Shown here: piece after piece, positions 14,890-14,915 of the stretch
Layout: each line of letters opens with the position of its first letter
Position numbering within the stretch: position 1 is the first letter of the stretch
Assembly: GCA_913061335.1 (NCBI GenBank)
Contig: CAJXTP010000053.1
Location: 1 to 14,915 of the forward strand
From: an uncultured Loktanella sp.
GTDB lineage: Bacteria; Pseudomonadota; Alphaproteobacteria; Rhodobacterales; Rhodobacteraceae
DNA: 14,915 nucleotides
Reading direction: 5' to 3'
The notes under the pieces: model-generated
What the model was told of the DNA's origin: nothing
Databases searched by the model: none
Seen by the model: only the letters and a program-made list of their open reading frames with translations
Translations under genes and position numbers: made by a program

Positions 14890-14915
14890 CTGTCTCTTAT
14901 ACACATCTCCGAGCC
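14890..14915 (-). other. Nextera (Tn5) sequencing adapter, not genomic
   Basis: Positions 14890-14908 are the reverse complement of the 19-bp Tn5 mosaic end, and 14909-14915 (CCGAGCC) continue into the Read 2 adapter tail. It is the mirror image of the first 26 adapter-proximal bases at the left end (9-34), so the contig has the same adapter at both ends. The C at 14890 could also be genomic. Confidence 0.98.

Noticed and set aside
1..14915. Terminal inverted repeats suggesting a 14.9-kb transposon
   Set aside because: The repeats are the Tn5 mosaic end plus Illumina adapter tail, with no transposase gene inside. They are library artefacts.

Overview
The window reads as one complete contig or tagmented molecule from an alphaproteobacterium of the Rhodobacterales (Roseobacter/Rhodobacter group). 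Evidence for this is a ferredoxin that looks like Rhodobacter capsulatus FdVI over its whole length, an hflK-hflC-degP cluster, and a cobS/cobT pair of alphaproteobacterial type. Base composition is moderate, without a marked change between genes. No mobile element, RNA gene, CRISPR array or phage gene was seen. Both ends are Illumina Nextera (Tn5) adapter, not genome, so genomic sequence runs from about 35 to 14889 and the genes at both ends are cut.

Left block (35-4674, + strand): the C-terminal half of glutathione reductase, then hflK and hflC (start and stop overlapping by one base), a strong intrinsic terminator, a gap of about 370 bases, and a DegP/DegQ-type periplasmic serine protease with its own terminator. 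Apart from gor this is a membrane and envelope protein quality-control cluster. A small lipoprotein with a peptidoglycan-binding-like domain faces it on the - strand (4723-5229).

Middle block (5429-8323): the FdVI-type [2Fe-2S] ferredoxin overlaps by one base with a secreted FG-GAP/VCBS-type protein. Next come divergent cobS (-) and cobT (+), the two enzymes that attach and prepare the lower ligand of cobalamin.

Right block (8320-14889, mostly - strand): a Kef-type K+/H+ antiporter with a C-terminal KTN/RCK domain lies downstream of a 765-residue single-span protein that I find the most interesting gene here. That protein has a GspL/PilM-like cytoplasmic N-terminus, a proline-rich linker, one membrane span, a low-complexity periplasmic stretch with repeated RPxxRP motifs, and a GspC/PilP-like C-terminus. 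Further right are metY (O-acetylhomoserine sulfhydrylase), whose 5' leader holds a 9-bp inverted repeat reaching its start codon, a divergent VOC-fold protein, and the C-terminal part of an unrecognised protein.

Three of the four convergent gene pairs overlap at their stop codons (15, 4 and 4 bases). I saw no complete undescribed multi-gene system. The best candidates for new biology are the GspL/GspC-like fusion protein and the metY leader structure.
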